Shown one piece after another: positions 24,821-34,813 of a stretch of 64,000 bases of DNA. Origin of the DNA: Myxococcus eversor (GTDB taxonomy: Bacteria; Myxococcota; Myxococcia; Myxococcales; Myxococcaceae); assembly GCF_010894455.1 (NCBI RefSeq), contig NZ_JAAIXY010000021.1:124001-188000 (forward strand), written 5' to 3'. The notes beneath the pieces are model-generated. The model was given only the letters and a program-made list of their open reading frames with translations, had not been told where the DNA came from and did no database searches. Both the position numbers and the translations under genes were made by a program. Position 1 is the first letter of the stretch. Each line of letters begins with the position of its first letter.

Positions 24821-25204
24821 ATGGACGCGACGCTCGCTCCTTCGTGCCCCCTGCATCCCGAGCGCCCTGCTGATGGAATCTGCAGCCGCTGTGGCACCTT
24901 CCTGTGCGAGGGGTGCCGCAAGTGGCAGGTGCAGCGGATGCTCTGCCTGCGCTGTCACAAGGTGGCGTTGGGAGAGAAGCCCTCCCCGCGCGCGACGATG
25001 GCGCTCTTCTTCGCCACCGCGGGCTTCCTCGGGTTCGCTCCAGGGCTCGTGGGACTCGTGCTGGGCTACCAGGAGCTGGCGGCCATCCGCGCGGGCACCG
25101 CGCCCGGCTCCGGCGAGGGCTGGGCCCTGCTCGCGCGCAACCTGGGCTGGTTCCACCTGACGATGCTGCTCATCATCGTCGCCGGGTGGATGGCCCGGAG
25201 CTGA
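24821..25204 (+). CDS. B-box-like zinc-binding small membrane protein
   Basis: 127 residues. The N-terminal 45 residues carry Cys/His pairs typical of a B-box-like zinc ribbon (CPLHPERPADGICSRCGTFL, then CEGC, CLRCH). Two transmembrane helices follow (ALFFATAGFLGFAPGLVGLVLG and FHLTMLLIIVAGWMA) with a short loop containing a DUF4190-like GYQELAAIRAG. This zinc ribbon + two-helix architecture is, as I recall, frequent in myxobacteria and of unknown role. It is monocistronic. Confidence 0.8.
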   Translation: MDATLAPSCPLHPERPADGICSRCGTFLCEGCRKWQVQRMLCLRCHKVALGEKPSPRATMALFFATAGFLGFAPGLVGLVLGYQELAAIRAGTAPGSGEGWALLARNLGWFHLTMLLIIVAGWMARS

Positions 25205-25445
25205 GCCGCTACCCGAGCGGGCGAAAAACCATACACATCCAACCAGGGTCACGCACTGGATTTCCCTGACCCGACCCCGCACCGATTTGAGTTTGATTTC
25301 CACTGCGGGCAACTCATCGCCCCAACCTCTTCGACAAGCACCGTCAGACGCATCCTGATTCCTCGCGGCCGATTGACGCAAAGCCCATGCGTCCGCATGA
25401 TGCGAATGTCATCAACAGTCTTCTCATCCAAATGGAGACACGGCC

Positions 25446-26192
25446 ATGGCAGCCTCTTCCTCCGAGAGTCAGTTCGACGATCTGGGTGCTGCCTACGAGA
25501 GCGCCGACGAGTGGCCATTTCGTGAAGAGATTGAATTCCCGAGCGTGCTGCATGCCCTGGGGAATCTCACGCGATGCAGCGTGCTCGACTATGGATGTGG
25601 AAGCGGGCTGTACGCTCGACTGCTGAAGTCCCGAGGAGCCGCTCGCGTGGTGGGTTACGACCAGGCCACGGGCATGCTGAGACATGCGCGAAAGCTCGAG
25701 GAGGAAAGACCTCAAGGCATCGAATACACCTCCGAGCTGTCGGCGTCCCTGCGAGACCCATTCGACCTCGTCGTGGGGGTCTATGTCCTGCCCTATGCCA
25801 CGACTCGCACGGCGTTGGAGGCGATGTGCAAGGAGATGGCGTCCGTGCTGCGCCCCGGGGGGAGATTGATGACGCCCTGCCTGAATCCGGATTACGACCC
25901 CAGCGTCGGCTACTACAGGCCCTATGGCTTCTGCCTCGTGGCGGACGAACCGCATGTCGATGGAGCGCCGGTTCGATTGGACCTCTTCCACTCCTCCGCC
26001 GAAGCCAGCGTCACGGCCTGCTACTGGTCCAGGGCATCCATGGAGCGAGCGCTGGAAGCGGCGGGGTTCACCTCCGTGAAGTGGAAAGCGGTCTGGCCTC
26101 CGAGCTTCTCCCGAATCGAAGAGGCCCCCCCGTGGATGGAAGCCTATCTGCGCAAGCCCCACGCCATCCTGCTGGATTGCCAGTTGGGCTGA
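25446..26192 (+). CDS. Class I SAM-dependent methyltransferase
   Basis: 248 residues. SAM motif I is SVLDYGCGSGLYARLL (about 44-59), motif II VVGYDQATGML, and post-I/IV FDLVVGVYVLPYATT. It fits the Methyltransf_11/25 group acting on small molecules. The ATG has GGAG eight bases before it. The PNPOx-like gene follows after 11 bases with its own strong ribosome-binding site, so the two form a probable operon, perhaps for modification of a small metabolite. The GC is lower than in neighbours, especially in the upstream 240 bases. Confidence 0.88.
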   Translation: MAASSSESQFDDLGAAYESADEWPFREEIEFPSVLHALGNLTRCSVLDYGCGSGLYARLLKSRGAARVVGYDQATGMLRHARKLEEERPQGIEYTSELSASLRDPFDLVVGVYVLPYATTRTALEAMCKEMASVLRPGGRLMTPCLNPDYDPSVGYYRPYGFCLVADEPHVDGAPVRLDLFHSSAEASVTACYWSRASMERALEAAGFTSVKWKAVWPPSFSRIEEAPPWMEAYLRKPHAILLDCQLG

Positions 26193-26203
26193 AGGAGAAA
26201 CGA

Positions 26204-26758
26204 ATGACGACGCAATCTCATGCGCTCCTGCAGCGGCTCGAGCTGCTCCTGAAGACCGCTCGCTTCGTCACGCTCGCGACCGCCTCGGCGGAGGGCAGGG
26301 CCTGGGCGTCGACCGTCAACTATGTGCCTCACATCGACACCCGGGTTCGCCTCCTCTGGTATTCGATGCGTGAGGCGCGGCACTCGCGCAACATCGAGGA
26401 GAACGCGGCGCTTTCCGGGTCCCTCTTCCGGACGGACCTCCAAGAGACCTCGCCAGTCGGGCTGGATGGCCTGCAATTCAGCGGCACCTGCCATGCGGTG
26501 GATGAGTTCGAACTGGAGAAGTGGCGCGGCCACTTCTACCAGTGGAACTTCCCGGATGAGTCCGTGAGGAGCCAATGGATGCTTCCCTCCACGGAGTTCC
26601 TGGGCCAGGGGCCTCGCAGGTTCTATTCCCTGACCATCGAGGAGTGGTGGCTGCTCGATATCGATGGCTGGCTGAAGGACAAGCGGGACAAACGAATCGA
26701 TTTGCCCCCGCCGGGCCGGGTCGCGGAGCTCGCGGCACACGGCGAATTCGCGGTCTGA
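26204..26758 (+). CDS. Pyridoxamine 5'-phosphate oxidase-like flavin-binding protein
   Basis: 184 residues; AAGGAG precedes the ATG. The split-barrel fold is suggested by LLLKTARFVTLATASAEGRAWASTVNYV, then RVRLLWYSMREARHSRNIEEN and VGLDGLQFSGTCHAVD, the typical strand-turn pattern of FMN- or F420-binding PNPOx-like proteins. The last part (YSLTIEEWWLLD) corresponds to the closing strand. It probably carries out an oxidoreduction or binds flavin for the product of the methyltransferase encoded just upstream. Confidence 0.82.
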   Translation: MTTQSHALLQRLELLLKTARFVTLATASAEGRAWASTVNYVPHIDTRVRLLWYSMREARHSRNIEENAALSGSLFRTDLQETSPVGLDGLQFSGTCHAVDEFELEKWRGHFYQWNFPDESVRSQWMLPSTEFLGQGPRRFYSLTIEEWWLLDIDGWLKDKRDKRIDLPPPGRVAELAAHGEFAV

Positions 26759-26770
26759 TTCGCGGGATGG

Positions 26771-26802
26771 GGAGAAGGACGACCCTCTCCGCCGCCCCTT
26801 TT
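26771..26802 (+). terminator. Possible intrinsic terminator of the methyltransferase/PNPOx pair
   Basis: GGAGAAGG pairs with CCCTCTCC (7 of 8) around a 4-base loop, and CCCCTTTT follows shortly after. It starts 13 bases past the stop codon. The stem is short and imperfect. Confidence 0.35.
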
Positions 26803-26870
26803 GCATCGCCCCACATGCACGGCTAGCCTCCGCCTCACGACCCGATTCGGGTCAGCGGTGGGGGATTCAC

Positions 26871-27518
26871 ATGGGTTCGAAGAAGCTGGCGCTGGAGGCC
26901 GGAGGGCCGCAGCGCCTGGAACTGTCCTGGGGACTGTTCTGGAAGAAGTTCACCGTCACCCTCGACGGCAAGGTGGTGGGGACCACGGATGGCGGTTCGT
27001 CCGAGCTCAAGAAGGGCGTGGACTTCAGGCTCCCTGACGGGAGCACCCTGAGCGTCCAAATCCAGTCGGGAGTGCTCCAGGTGGACCTGGCGGTGAAGCG
27101 GGATGGAGTCCCCCTGCCCGGCTCCAGCACGGACCCCGAGCAGCGAATCAAGTCCGCCGCGTACATGCTCTACTTCCTGGCGGGCCTCAACACCCTGGTG
27201 GGCGTCATCGCCATGGCGATTCCCAACGAGGCGCTGGAAGCACTGGGCATGGGGATCGGCTCCGTCCTCTTCGGCGCCGTGACGGCGGTGCTCGGCTTCT
27301 TCACCTATCGCGGCACCCGCGTGGCCCCCATCCTCGCCATCGTCCTGTATGTCGGCGACACGCTCATCACGCTGATGGACACCGTCGCCCAGGGCGGCAA
27401 GCCCCAGGTCTTCGGCTTCATCATCCGCGTCTACATCGTCGTCACGCTCGTCAAGGCGGTGCAGGCCGTGAACGAGCTGCGACGCCAGGGTGAAGCGGGA
27501 GCGCAGCTCCAGCCCTGA
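26871..27518 (+). CDS. Membrane protein of unknown function
   Basis: 215 residues. The first 95 residues are a soluble beta-rich domain (ELSWGLFWKKFTVTLDGKVV, LPDGSTLSVQIQSGVLQVDL) that looks like a small beta-sandwich. Then come four hydrophobic helices (about 98-120, 125-145, 148-170, 185-205). The C-terminus is polar and Gln/Glu-rich. GGGGGA lies upstream of the ATG. No catalytic motif is seen. It stands alone. Confidence 0.75.
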   Translation: MGSKKLALEAGGPQRLELSWGLFWKKFTVTLDGKVVGTTDGGSSELKKGVDFRLPDGSTLSVQIQSGVLQVDLAVKRDGVPLPGSSTDPEQRIKSAAYMLYFLAGLNTLVGVIAMAIPNEALEALGMGIGSVLFGAVTAVLGFFTYRGTRVAPILAIVLYVGDTLITLMDTVAQGGKPQVFGFIIRVYIVVTLVKAVQAVNELRRQGEAGAQLQP

Positions 27519-27555
27519 CGCCCGCCCCCCCGAGGCAGGCGCGGGCCGCTCCCCG

Positions 27556-27753
27556 TCAGAGGGCGGGCTGCTCGCCCTGCTTCAGGACATCCACCTGACG
27601 CTGGAGCGCCTGCAGTTCGTGGAGCTTCCCCCGCAGCTCGTCGCGAAGCTCGCGCATGTCTGTGTGGAGGACTTCGTCGTGCAGCTCCTCGATGCTCTCA
27701 GCCAGACAGGCATGGAGGAGGCGAATCTGCTGCTGGGAGAGCTCCAGGACCAT
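27556..27753 (-). CDS. Small helical/coiled-coil protein
   Basis: 65 residues, strongly alpha-helical: ELSQQQIRLLHACLAESIEE followed by Leu-spaced heptads (LRDELRGKLHELQALQRQVD). The ATG at 27753 is preceded by AGAGAGG at a good distance. Low complexity is absent and the amphipathic spacing is regular, so it is judged a real gene despite its length. The role is unknown; it could be an oligomeric scaffold or a partner of a neighbouring protein. Confidence 0.65.
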   Translation of the reverse strand: MVLELSQQQIRLLHACLAESIEELHDEVLHTDMRELRDELRGKLHELQALQRQVDVLKQGEQPAL

Positions 27754-27928
27754 GGGACACCTCTCTGACAGCGGAAGACAGCGGGTGCGAACGCGCGCGC
27801 GTCTGCTGCTTCCAATGCCTGACGCCCAGGCGGTCGCGGAACACCGTGAAGCCTATCACGGGCTCGCGCGCCGCTCCCGGCGCCCTATCCGACATGTCTT
27901 GGAAAGGTGTTGGCTGTCCTACATACGC

Positions 27929-27959
27929 ACGCGGCGCCTCGGGTCAGGAGGCGCCGCGT
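27929..27959 (-). terminator. Strong hairpin 3' of hppA
   Basis: A perfect 12-bp stem (ACGCGGCGCCTC / GAGGCGCCGCGT) with a 7-base loop begins 13 bases after the hppA stop codon. There is no T-run on the hppA transcript. The core GCGGCGCCTC/GAGGCGCCGC recurs at 37588-37617 after an unrelated gene. Confidence 0.65.
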
Positions 27960-27971
27960 CATCGACGCTGA

Positions 27972-30050
<2,079 letters not shown>

Positions 30051-30575
30051 CCAATCCTCCAGAGCAGTCCCCGGGGCTCAAATCCCCCCTCTGGGGCGCT
30101 CGCGTGCAGCGCACGTTGCGAGCAGGCCCTATACGGGATTTCCACCGAACCTGGGAGCCTTCTGGGAGCGATCAGCAGAGAGGACGGCCCACCGAGGGAA
30201 TGGGCCGACGCGGAGACACGGAGGGGGGCTCACGGCGCCCGCCTTCTCGTCTCCACTCGGGACGTATTCACTCGGAGTGGTTCCCGGTGCCCCTCCGCGA
30301 GTCACGACCGCCGCTGTTTACAGGTGTTTCATCCCAGGCCCCGGACCGCCAGCCCGCACTGTGAGCAAAAATCCAGGTCTATGTTTCACCGGGAGGGAGG
30401 CATGTCGACTTCGACACCCCACCGGGTCAGCTGGCTCAGGGGTGGGTGGAGCGCTCGCCACCCTCGCCGCCGCACCTCAATCAGTTTATCTCGAATTCTT
30501 ATACTTCCGGGTGTATCAGCCGCCTCCCTCGGAGAATCGAGTCCACCGCCGCGAGCGGGGGCGCCGGCTCGCGGC
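30051..30575. other. Long non-coding stretch upstream of hppA
   Basis: 525 bases lie between the hppA start and the TetR gene's 3' end, both on the minus strand. A comparatively AT-rich segment near 30470-30510 is followed by GC-rich sequence. Open frames across it do not show biased codons or known domains. The hppA promoter and possibly a long leader should be here. No terminator for the TetR operon could be singled out. Confidence 0.45.
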
Positions 30576-31211
30576 TCACCGGGCGGTGGCGGGCCACGCG
30601 AGCATCGCGGCATCGATGATGGCGTTCAGCTTCGCGACGGACGCGCCATCGCGGGCCTGGATGGAGAGGCCCTCGAGCACCGTGGTGTAGAACGCGGCGA
30701 GTTGCTCCACGGGGGCGGACCTGGGGAGTTCTCCGAGGGCGACTCCCCGCTGGAGCCGGCGCTTCAGCGCGCGCTCACCGCTCAGCCGGTTCTCCGCGAG
30801 GAAGGTCCGGACCGCCGCGTTCTCCGGCGCGCCCAGGAGCGACGCCAGAACAATCATGCACCCGCGTGGCTTGTCGGCGGCGGTATAGGCCCGCGCGTTG
30901 GCGCGCAGCATGTCCTCCACCGCCGCGCGCGCGGAGGTCGCATCCTCCAGGCCGCGGGTGACGTGGAGGCCTTCGGTCCTGTCATAGAGTTCCACGGCCT
31001 CGCGGAAGAGTTCCTCCTTGCAGCCGAAGATGGAATAGAGGCTGGGCTTGTTGACGCCCATCGCCTCGACGAGGTCCTGGATGGACGTGCCCTCGTAGCC
31101 GCGGGCCCAGAAGACGCGCATGGCCTCGACGAGCGCCTCGTCGCGGTCGAACCCTCGGGGCCGTCCCATCACAGTGGCGGGCTGCTTCTGCTTCGCCTTC
31201 TTCGTCGTCAT
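30576..31211 (-). CDS. TetR/AcrR-family transcriptional repressor
   Basis: 211 residues from the ATG at 31211, which overlaps the SMR-gene stop (ATGA). After a short Lys-rich tail, the TetR helix-turn-helix is clear: GFDRDEALVEAMRVFWARGY, then TSIQDLVEAMGVNKPSLYSI and FGCKEELFREAVELY. The C-terminal ligand-binding part (SIQARDGASVAKLNAIIDAA) resembles the TetR_C subgroup found with drug exporters and oxidoreductases. As the last gene of the SDR-SMR-TetR unit, it most likely represses its own operon through the two operators at 32298-32323 and 32354-32378. Confidence 0.93.
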   Translation of the reverse strand: MTTKKAKQKQPATVMGRPRGFDRDEALVEAMRVFWARGYEGTSIQDLVEAMGVNKPSLYSIFGCKEELFREAVELYDRTEGLHVTRGLEDATSARAAVEDMLRANARAYTAADKPRGCMIVLASLLGAPENAAVRTFLAENRLSGERALKRRLQRGVALGELPRSAPVEQLAAFYTTVLEGLSIQARDGASVAKLNAIIDAAMLAWPATAR

Positions 31212-31525
31212 CCGTCGATTGCCCTCAGGCCCGCGACGCCGATGCCAATCAACGCCAGGCAGACGATGCGCGCCACCGAGACCTGCTCGCCGAGGAATAA
31301 CATGCCGGAGACGGCGACACCGGCCGCGCCGATGCCGACCCAGACCGCGTAGGCCGTTCCGACCGGCAGGTGTTTCAGCGCGAGCCCCAGCAGCACGAGG
31401 CTGGCCAGGGCGATGCTGATTCCCAGCACGCTCGGCCAGAATCGCGTCAGCCCCTCGGCCCGCTTGAGCGCGAGCGCCCAGGCGATTTCGAGGGCGCCGG
31501 CCACCACCAACAGAAGCCACGCCAT
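31208..31525 (-). CDS. Small multidrug resistance (SMR/SugE-like) transporter
   Basis: 105 residues, four transmembrane helices, with GGAGG five bases before the ATG at 31525. The signature reads MAWLLLVVAGALEIAWALAL: the membrane-embedded Glu of helix 1 (E13) that exchanges H+ for substrate is present. GTAYAVWVGIGAAGVAVSG in helix 3 is the family's dimerisation and substrate region. SMR proteins of this length export quaternary ammonium compounds or guanidinium; the GAVEIAWA-like helix 1 leans to the SugE/Gdx side. It lies between an SDR and its TetR regulator, and the TetR ATG overlaps its stop. Confidence 0.92.
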   Translation of the reverse strand: MAWLLLVVAGALEIAWALALKRAEGLTRFWPSVLGISIALASLVLLGLALKHLPVGTAYAVWVGIGAAGVAVSGMLFLGEQVSVARIVCLALIGIGVAGLRAIDG

Positions 31526-31547
31526 GACCACCTCCGACGGACGCGAG

Positions 31548-32288
31548 TCACGCGGTGAAGCCACCGTCGACCGCGATGGAAGCCCCGGTGATGAAGCGCC
31601 CGCCCGGGCCGGCCAGATGTCCCACGGTGGCGGCGATGTCCTCGGGGAGGGCGAAGTGTTTGACCGCCATGAGCGCCAGCTCGCCCGAAACGTGGGGGCC
31701 ATCCGCCGGATTCATGTCCGTGTCGGTCGAACCGGGGTCGACCACATTCACGGTGATGCCTCGCTCGCCCACCTCCCGCGCCAGGCCCTTCGTCAGGCCC
31801 ACGAGCGCGGACTTGCTCATCGCGTAGAGAGTGACTCCGCCATAGGGCACGCGCTGCGCGAAGCATGAGCCGATGGAGATGATGCGGCCACCGTGCGGCA
31901 TGTGGGCGAGCGCGGCCTGGGTGGCGACGAACACGCCCCGGACGTGGACCGCCAGGGTCCGGTCCACCTCCTCGAGTGAGACGTCCTCGAACGGCCCGGA
32001 CGGGAAGATGCCGGCGTTGTTGACCAGGATGTCCAGGCGCCCCAGCTCCGACGCCGCGCGCTCCACGCCTCGCCGGACGGCGTGAGCGTCTCCGCTGTCC
32101 GCCTGGATGGCCACGCCGCGTCGGCCCAGCGCCGTGAGCTCCTCCACCAATGCCGCCGCCTTCTCCCCGGAGTTGGCATAGGTGAAGGCGACGTCAGCGC
32201 CACCCCTCGCCAGATGTCGGACGATGGCCGCGCCGATTCCCCGCGTGCCGCCCGTCACCAACGCCGCCTTGCCGCTGAAGTCCGTCAT
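31548..32288 (-). CDS. Short-chain dehydrogenase/reductase
   Basis: 246 residues from the ATG at 32288 (GAGG five bases upstream; a GTG six bases earlier is the alternative). Classical SDR: cofactor motif ALVTGGTRGIGAAI, structural LVNNAGIFPSG, the catalytic Ser in IISIGSCF and Tyr-x3-Lys in LYAMSKSALVGL, ending ITGASIAVDGGFTA. An NADPH preference is suggested by the Arg in TRGIG, but this is not certain. It is the first gene of an operon with SMR and TetR genes, expressed from the promoter at 32322-32350. The inducer may be an aldehyde, ketone or quaternary amine. Confidence 0.94.
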   Translation of the reverse strand: MTDFSGKAALVTGGTRGIGAAIVRHLARGGADVAFTYANSGEKAAALVEELTALGRRGVAIQADSGDAHAVRRGVERAASELGRLDILVNNAGIFPSGPFEDVSLEEVDRTLAVHVRGVFVATQAALAHMPHGGRIISIGSCFAQRVPYGGVTLYAMSKSALVGLTKGLAREVGERGITVNVVDPGSTDTDMNPADGPHVSGELALMAVKHFALPEDIAATVGHLAGPGGRFITGASIAVDGGFTA

Positions 32289-32297
32289 GCCCACCTC

Positions 32298-32323
32298 GAC
32301 TTATGAACCGGTCGTTTAAAATA
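32298..32323. promoter_or_regulatory. TetR operator, promoter-proximal copy
   Basis: GACTTATGAACCGGTCGTTT (26-base arm continuing AAAATA) is one arm of a long inverted repeat whose partner lies at 32354-32378. It sits between the -10 hexamer and the SDR start. The centre (AACCGGTCGTT) has the partial dyad common in TetR boxes. Confidence 0.8.
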
Positions 32324-32350
32324 TCTAGAGTCCGGGGTCTCCCCCGTCAA
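32322..32350 (-). promoter_or_regulatory. Sigma-70-type promoter of the SDR-SMR-TetR operon
   Basis: Read on the minus strand: TTGACG (32350-32345), a 17-base spacer, TAGATA (32327-32322). The -35 is five of six to consensus and the spacing is ideal, which is unusual in this GC-rich DNA. Operators lie on both sides, so bound repressor would occlude both hexamers. Confidence 0.75.
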
Positions 32351-32353
32351 GAC

Positions 32354-32378
32354 TATTTAACCGACCAGTTCATAAGTC
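32354..32378. promoter_or_regulatory. TetR operator, promoter-distal copy
   Basis: On the minus strand it reads GACTTATGAACTGGTCGGTT then AAATA, matching the proximal copy except for two substitutions and one missing A. The arm lies just upstream of the -35 hexamer. The two copies are inverted about the promoter. Confidence 0.8.
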
Positions 32379-32421
32379 CGAGCGCGGTGGCCTTCGGGCG
32401 CGGATGGGTTCTGCCGTTGAC

Positions 32422-34677
32422 TCAGCGATTCGAGGCCGCGGTTTTTTGCGCGGGCTCCTTGCTCAGGAGTTGGACGGCGCGCTCCAGCAGCTCGTCGCGG
32501 CCCGCCTGGAGCCCCGCCACCGTCGGCCGCAACATCACGTGGGGCTCCAGCCCCTTGCGCTGCAGTTGCCGACCATCCCCGTGACGCACCTGCTGGCCGG
32601 TGAAATAGAAGGTGACGCCGCCGGGCAGCACCGCCTGGGTGACATCGCCGTTGGTGCCCGCGGTGGCGCTGCCCACGAAGACGGTGTCCGCCGCGGCCTC
32701 CAGCATCAGCCCGGTGTGCTCGGACTGGCTGATGGCTCGCGAATCAATCAACGTCACCGTGCGGCCCCGATACTTGGGAGTGCCCTTCTCCGCCAGCGCG
32801 TCGACGGACTTCACCCAGCCGACGTGCCGCGGGCCGCCCACATAGGGGCGCTCATACACGGCATAGGGGCGTGAGCCCTTCACGTCGAAGTAGGGCCCGA
32901 GCGCCCACAGCGTGCCGCGCGGATAGTCACGCAGGTCGAACACGATGCCGCGAGTGTCCTTGAGCGCCTCGAACATCTGGGGCACCTGCTCGACTTCCAG
33001 CGTCCCCAGGTCCACGAAGCCGATGTTCCCCTCCATCACCCGGTAGGACGCCCCCGTCGGAGGAGGCAGCTTCGCCCGGGGCGTGCGGATGAGCTTCGCC
33101 TCCTTGCGCCCCTGGGCACCTCGCACGCCCAGGACGGCGGTGGAGCCCTCCTCGCCCCCGAGCGCGAGCAGCAGCGTCATGTCCCTGTGGTAGCCCGGCA
33201 GTGAGGCCGCCACGTAGGGCGCGAAACGGCGCGCCCGTGCGTCGATGGGCTCCCCGTCGACCTTCTCGATGATGTCGCCTGGAGCGAGCCCCTGAGCGGA
33301 GGCCGCATCGCGCACCTTCACCACCACCGCCTTGCCGTCGAGGTCCGTCACCCAGACCGGCGGGATGACGCCGTAGAACCGCTGAAGCTCCGGGTGGCCT
33401 CGCACTCGCGTATGGGCGTCCTGGAGCCAGGTGGTCGCCTCGGCCAACGCGAGCACGTACGCCGTCGCGTCCTTCGCCGCGTCCAGCTTCTCGAGCAGCA
33501 CCGGCAAGCGGGACTCCCAGGGCCGGTCCATCAGTTCCGGGTAGGCGAAGAAGAAGCGCACCACCGTCCACAGCTTGGCCCCGGCCAGCAGCCGCAGCTC
33601 ACGGGAAGGATAGAGCGAGTCCTGGTAGCTCGGCTCCGGGCGCCAGGCGGCCGTGGGCCGTGAGAGCGCTGCCAGGGCCTTCGGCTTGGGAGGGCGTGAG
33701 GCCAGCAGGAGCGCCTGTCGCATCCCTTCATCCGGGCCCTCCAGACGCGCACGCACGGGGCGACTCACGTCCGGCTCCAGGGGCAGCACCGGCTCGTCCA
33801 GGCTCAAGAGGACGCGGTATCCCTCGCCCAGCGGCAAGGAGTCCTGGGTGTTCATCGCGCCGTCATCGAGCGGGCCTTCGGCCACCAGGAGCGCCTTGCC
33901 GCGAGCGCGCAGGGCCAGGATGGACAGGTCGATGGCGGAGTCCCCGTCGACCAGGAAGACGAGCAGCGCGGGCTTCTTGCCCGGGGTGCCCGTGACGACC
34001 TCCGCCGTGGGCACCTTGAACTCGGAGCGGTAGAAGCTCTGCATGTCATCCTGTGGCCGCAGGCCATCGTGGCGAAGCGCGCGCAAGCCAGGAACGCTCA
34101 GCTCGCCGTCGATGAAGTGGGGCAACAGCCGCGCCACCATCCACGAGACGCCGTAGCGCTGGAGGCCGCGCATGCGCAGGTCCAACACCACCGCGCGAGC
34201 CTTCGCCGCGTCCGCGTCCAGCGTCCCCTCCAGCTCCTGCAACGACGCATACCCCTGGGGCCCCAGGAGGTTGCGAAGGTCGAGCACGAGGACGTCCTTC
34301 TCCCAGCTCTTGAGCGCGCGAAGCGTGGGGGGCTTGCTGGAGACGGTGGGCGGAGTCTCAGGCTCCACCCGCGTGGCCCCGTCTCCCAGGGTCGCGAGCA
34401 TGCCCTGGACCGCGGCGGCATAGGACTCCGCGTCCCGCGCCGCCTCCACCTTGGGCAGCGCGGAGAGGAAGGCGGCATCCCACTCGGCGGGAATGGAGAA
34501 GGCCCGGGGATGGCGGAACCGGACGTCACCCCAAACCTTCACCAGGCGCATCCGGCGCTCGGCGCGGAGCGCCTCCGGCGTGGAGGTCGTGGTGGAACCC
34601 TGGGCGTTGGCAGCCCCCGTGAGGAGCAGGGCTCCCAGGCACAGCAATGAGGCCCACCTCAGCGAACCACTCGTCAT
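32422..34677 (-). CDS. Exported S41-family (C-terminal processing) peptidase with PDZ domain
   Basis: 751 residues from the ATG at 34677 with a signal peptide (SLRWASLLCLGALLLTGAANA). The N-terminal 330 residues form a helical/TPR-like and degenerate S41-like region. A PDZ domain follows near 470-560 (VWVTDLDGKAVVVKVRDAAS, APGDIIEKVDGEPI), then the S41 core: MEGNIGFVDLG, IVFDLRDYPRG and TVTLIDSRAISQSEHTGLML, whose Ser is the likely nucleophile. Substrates are periplasmic or extracellular proteins. Repeated FDLR/LDLR strands in both halves (VLVLDLRNLLG, AVVLDLRMRG) suggest an ancient internal duplication. Confidence 0.87.
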   Translation of the reverse strand: MTSGSLRWASLLCLGALLLTGAANAQGSTTTSTPEALRAERRMRLVKVWGDVRFRHPRAFSIPAEWDAAFLSALPKVEAARDAESYAAAVQGMLATLGDGATRVEPETPPTVSSKPPTLRALKSWEKDVLVLDLRNLLGPQGYASLQELEGTLDADAAKARAVVLDLRMRGLQRYGVSWMVARLLPHFIDGELSVPGLRALRHDGLRPQDDMQSFYRSEFKVPTAEVVTGTPGKKPALLVFLVDGDSAIDLSILALRARGKALLVAEGPLDDGAMNTQDSLPLGEGYRVLLSLDEPVLPLEPDVSRPVRARLEGPDEGMRQALLLASRPPKPKALAALSRPTAAWRPEPSYQDSLYPSRELRLLAGAKLWTVVRFFFAYPELMDRPWESRLPVLLEKLDAAKDATAYVLALAEATTWLQDAHTRVRGHPELQRFYGVIPPVWVTDLDGKAVVVKVRDAASAQGLAPGDIIEKVDGEPIDARARRFAPYVAASLPGYHRDMTLLLALGGEEGSTAVLGVRGAQGRKEAKLIRTPRAKLPPPTGASYRVMEGNIGFVDLGTLEVEQVPQMFEALKDTRGIVFDLRDYPRGTLWALGPYFDVKGSRPYAVYERPYVGGPRHVGWVKSVDALAEKGTPKYRGRTVTLIDSRAISQSEHTGLMLEAAADTVFVGSATAGTNGDVTQAVLPGGVTFYFTGQQVRHGDGRQLQRKGLEPHVMLRPTVAGLQAGRDELLERAVQLLSKEPAQKTAASNR

Positions 34678-34813
34678 TCGTGCCCACCCCTTGTCACCGG
34701 AACCCACGAGGCTACCCCAGGTCCGTGAGGGGCTCCAAAGAGCTTCGAATGGCAGACACCCGGGCCATCCATCTTGAACGCCCGCCCGCGCGCCACGATG
34801 ATTCTCGCCACCC

